This document shows, piece after piece, positions 5,124-5,541 of a DNA stretch of 5,541 nucleotides. The stretch spans positions 1-5,541 of the forward strand of contig JAOACM010000315.1 in NCBI GenBank assembly GCA_026417845.1, given 5' to 3'. The notes under the pieces are model-generated. The model did not search any database, was not told where the DNA came from, and saw only the letters and a list, made by a program, of their open reading frames with translations. Source of the DNA: Planctomycetota bacterium. Its GTDB lineage: Bacteria; Planctomycetota; SZUA-567; H5-PLA8; CALKMO01. The position numbers were made by a program, and so were the translations under genes. Positions within the stretch are counted from its first letter, which is position 1, and each line of letters begins with the position of its first letter.

Positions 5124-5541
5124 ATGAAAAACGGAAAGATCGGGGTCGGATTTTTCGGTTTCGGGTTCATAGGCAAGGTTCATGCCTGGGGCTATGCGAA
5201 CCTCCCGTTTTTCTTTGATCCGGTGCCGTTGGGGACCGAGTTCATAGGCGTATGCACCTCGCGGCGTGAAACCGCGGAAAAAGCGCGGGCCGTTGCGCCA
5301 TTCAGTCTTGCCACAACCAACTGGCAGGAATTGGTGGCCGACCCCCGGATAGGCATCCTCCACTGTTGCGCCCCCAACGCGCTTCACGCCGGGTTCCTCC
5401 TGGAAGCCATCGCGGCGGGCAAGCACGTCTACACGGAAAAGCCCCTGGCCGTCACGCGCGAGGATGGCCTCAAGGCGGTGCTCGCGGCGCGCGAAAAGGG
5501 CGTTCGGCTGGGCTGCGCGCCAGGCACCTTCTTGGGCGGAG
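5124..5541 (+). CDS. Gfo/Idh/MocA family oxidoreductase, N-terminal part (runs off the window)
   Basis: The first 139 codons of a NAD(P)-dependent dehydrogenase of the glucose-fructose oxidoreductase/inositol dehydrogenase/MocA family; the 3' end lies beyond the window and no stop occurs. ATG 5124 follows GGAGG (5115-5119) by 4 nt. The Rossmann start reads KIGVGFFGFGFIGKVHAWGY with the dinucleotide-binding GFGFIG (G12, G14, G17). Further family marks are EFIGVCTSRRETAEKA, WQELVADPRIGILHCCAPNALHAGFLLEAIAAGKHVYTEKPLAVT with the conserved EKP (105-107; catalytic-region Lys K106), and GCAPGTFLGG at the end, where GCAPDTFLGG is the more usual form. These enzymes oxidise or reduce hydroxyl/keto groups on sugars and cyclitols, which fits the isomerase upstream. 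About 60% or more of a typical 340-400 residue protein is missing, so the substrate domain cannot be judged. Confidence 0.92.
   Translation, partial: MKNGKIGVGFFGFGFIGKVHAWGYANLPFFFDPVPLGTEFIGVCTSRRETAEKARAVAPFSLATTNWQELVADPRIGILHCCAPNALHAGFLLEAIAAGKHVYTEKPLAVTREDGLKAVLAAREKGVRLGCAPGTFLGG

Noticed and set aside
4585..5426. Minus-strand frames of 151 and 195 codons across the second gap
   Set aside because: They run antisense into the isomerase and the oxidoreductase, and their sequence mirrors the inverted-repeat region; no family features are seen.

Overview
The window is GC-rich bacterial DNA with four protein genes, all on the + strand, separated by two long intergenic stretches that are full of repeats. 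Coding sequence uses ATA (Ile) and AGG (Arg) codons fairly often for such GC-rich DNA, and every gene has a clear Shine-Dalgarno site. The gene families are typical of environmental carbohydrate degraders. An uncultured lineage such as the PVC group (Lentisphaerota/Verrucomicrobiota-like) would fit, but this is a low-confidence guess from style and cannot be proved here.

Layout. At 124-1158 is a metal-dependent amidohydrolase of the TIM-barrel amidohydrolase_2 type. At 1094-2542 is a class III PLP-dependent aminotransferase whose start lies 65 nt inside the amidohydrolase gene, so the two are very probably co-translated. At 2543-3173 is a 631-nt gap with two distinct repeat systems: a 17-nt tandem repeat directly behind the aminotransferase stop, and three tandem copies of an approximately 84-nt hairpin element that ends one base before the next ribosome binding site. 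At 3174-4703 is a sugar isomerase of the L-arabinose/L-fucose isomerase superfamily, closer to the AraA type, with a Gly/Ala/Pro-rich insert encoded by palindrome-rich DNA. At 4704-5123 is a 420-nt gap whose core (4735-5059) has imperfect terminal inverted repeats and several nested inverted repeats, resembling a small non-autonomous mobile or structured element. From 5124 to the window end is the N-terminal 139 residues of a Gfo/Idh/MocA-family NAD(P)-dependent oxidoreductase.

How the genes may work together. An amidohydrolase (hydrolysis of amides or lactones), an aminotransferase, an aldose-ketose isomerase and a Gfo/Idh/MocA dehydrogenase on one strand suggest a catabolic or modifying pathway for a sugar, amino sugar or cyclitol. 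The first pair is firmly linked by overlap. The isomerase and the oxidoreductase are separated by long repeat-filled gaps, so they may be transcribed separately. No substrate can be named from the sequence. I found no RNA gene, CRISPR array, transposase, phage gene or defence system. The most unusual material is the non-coding repeats and the overlap.
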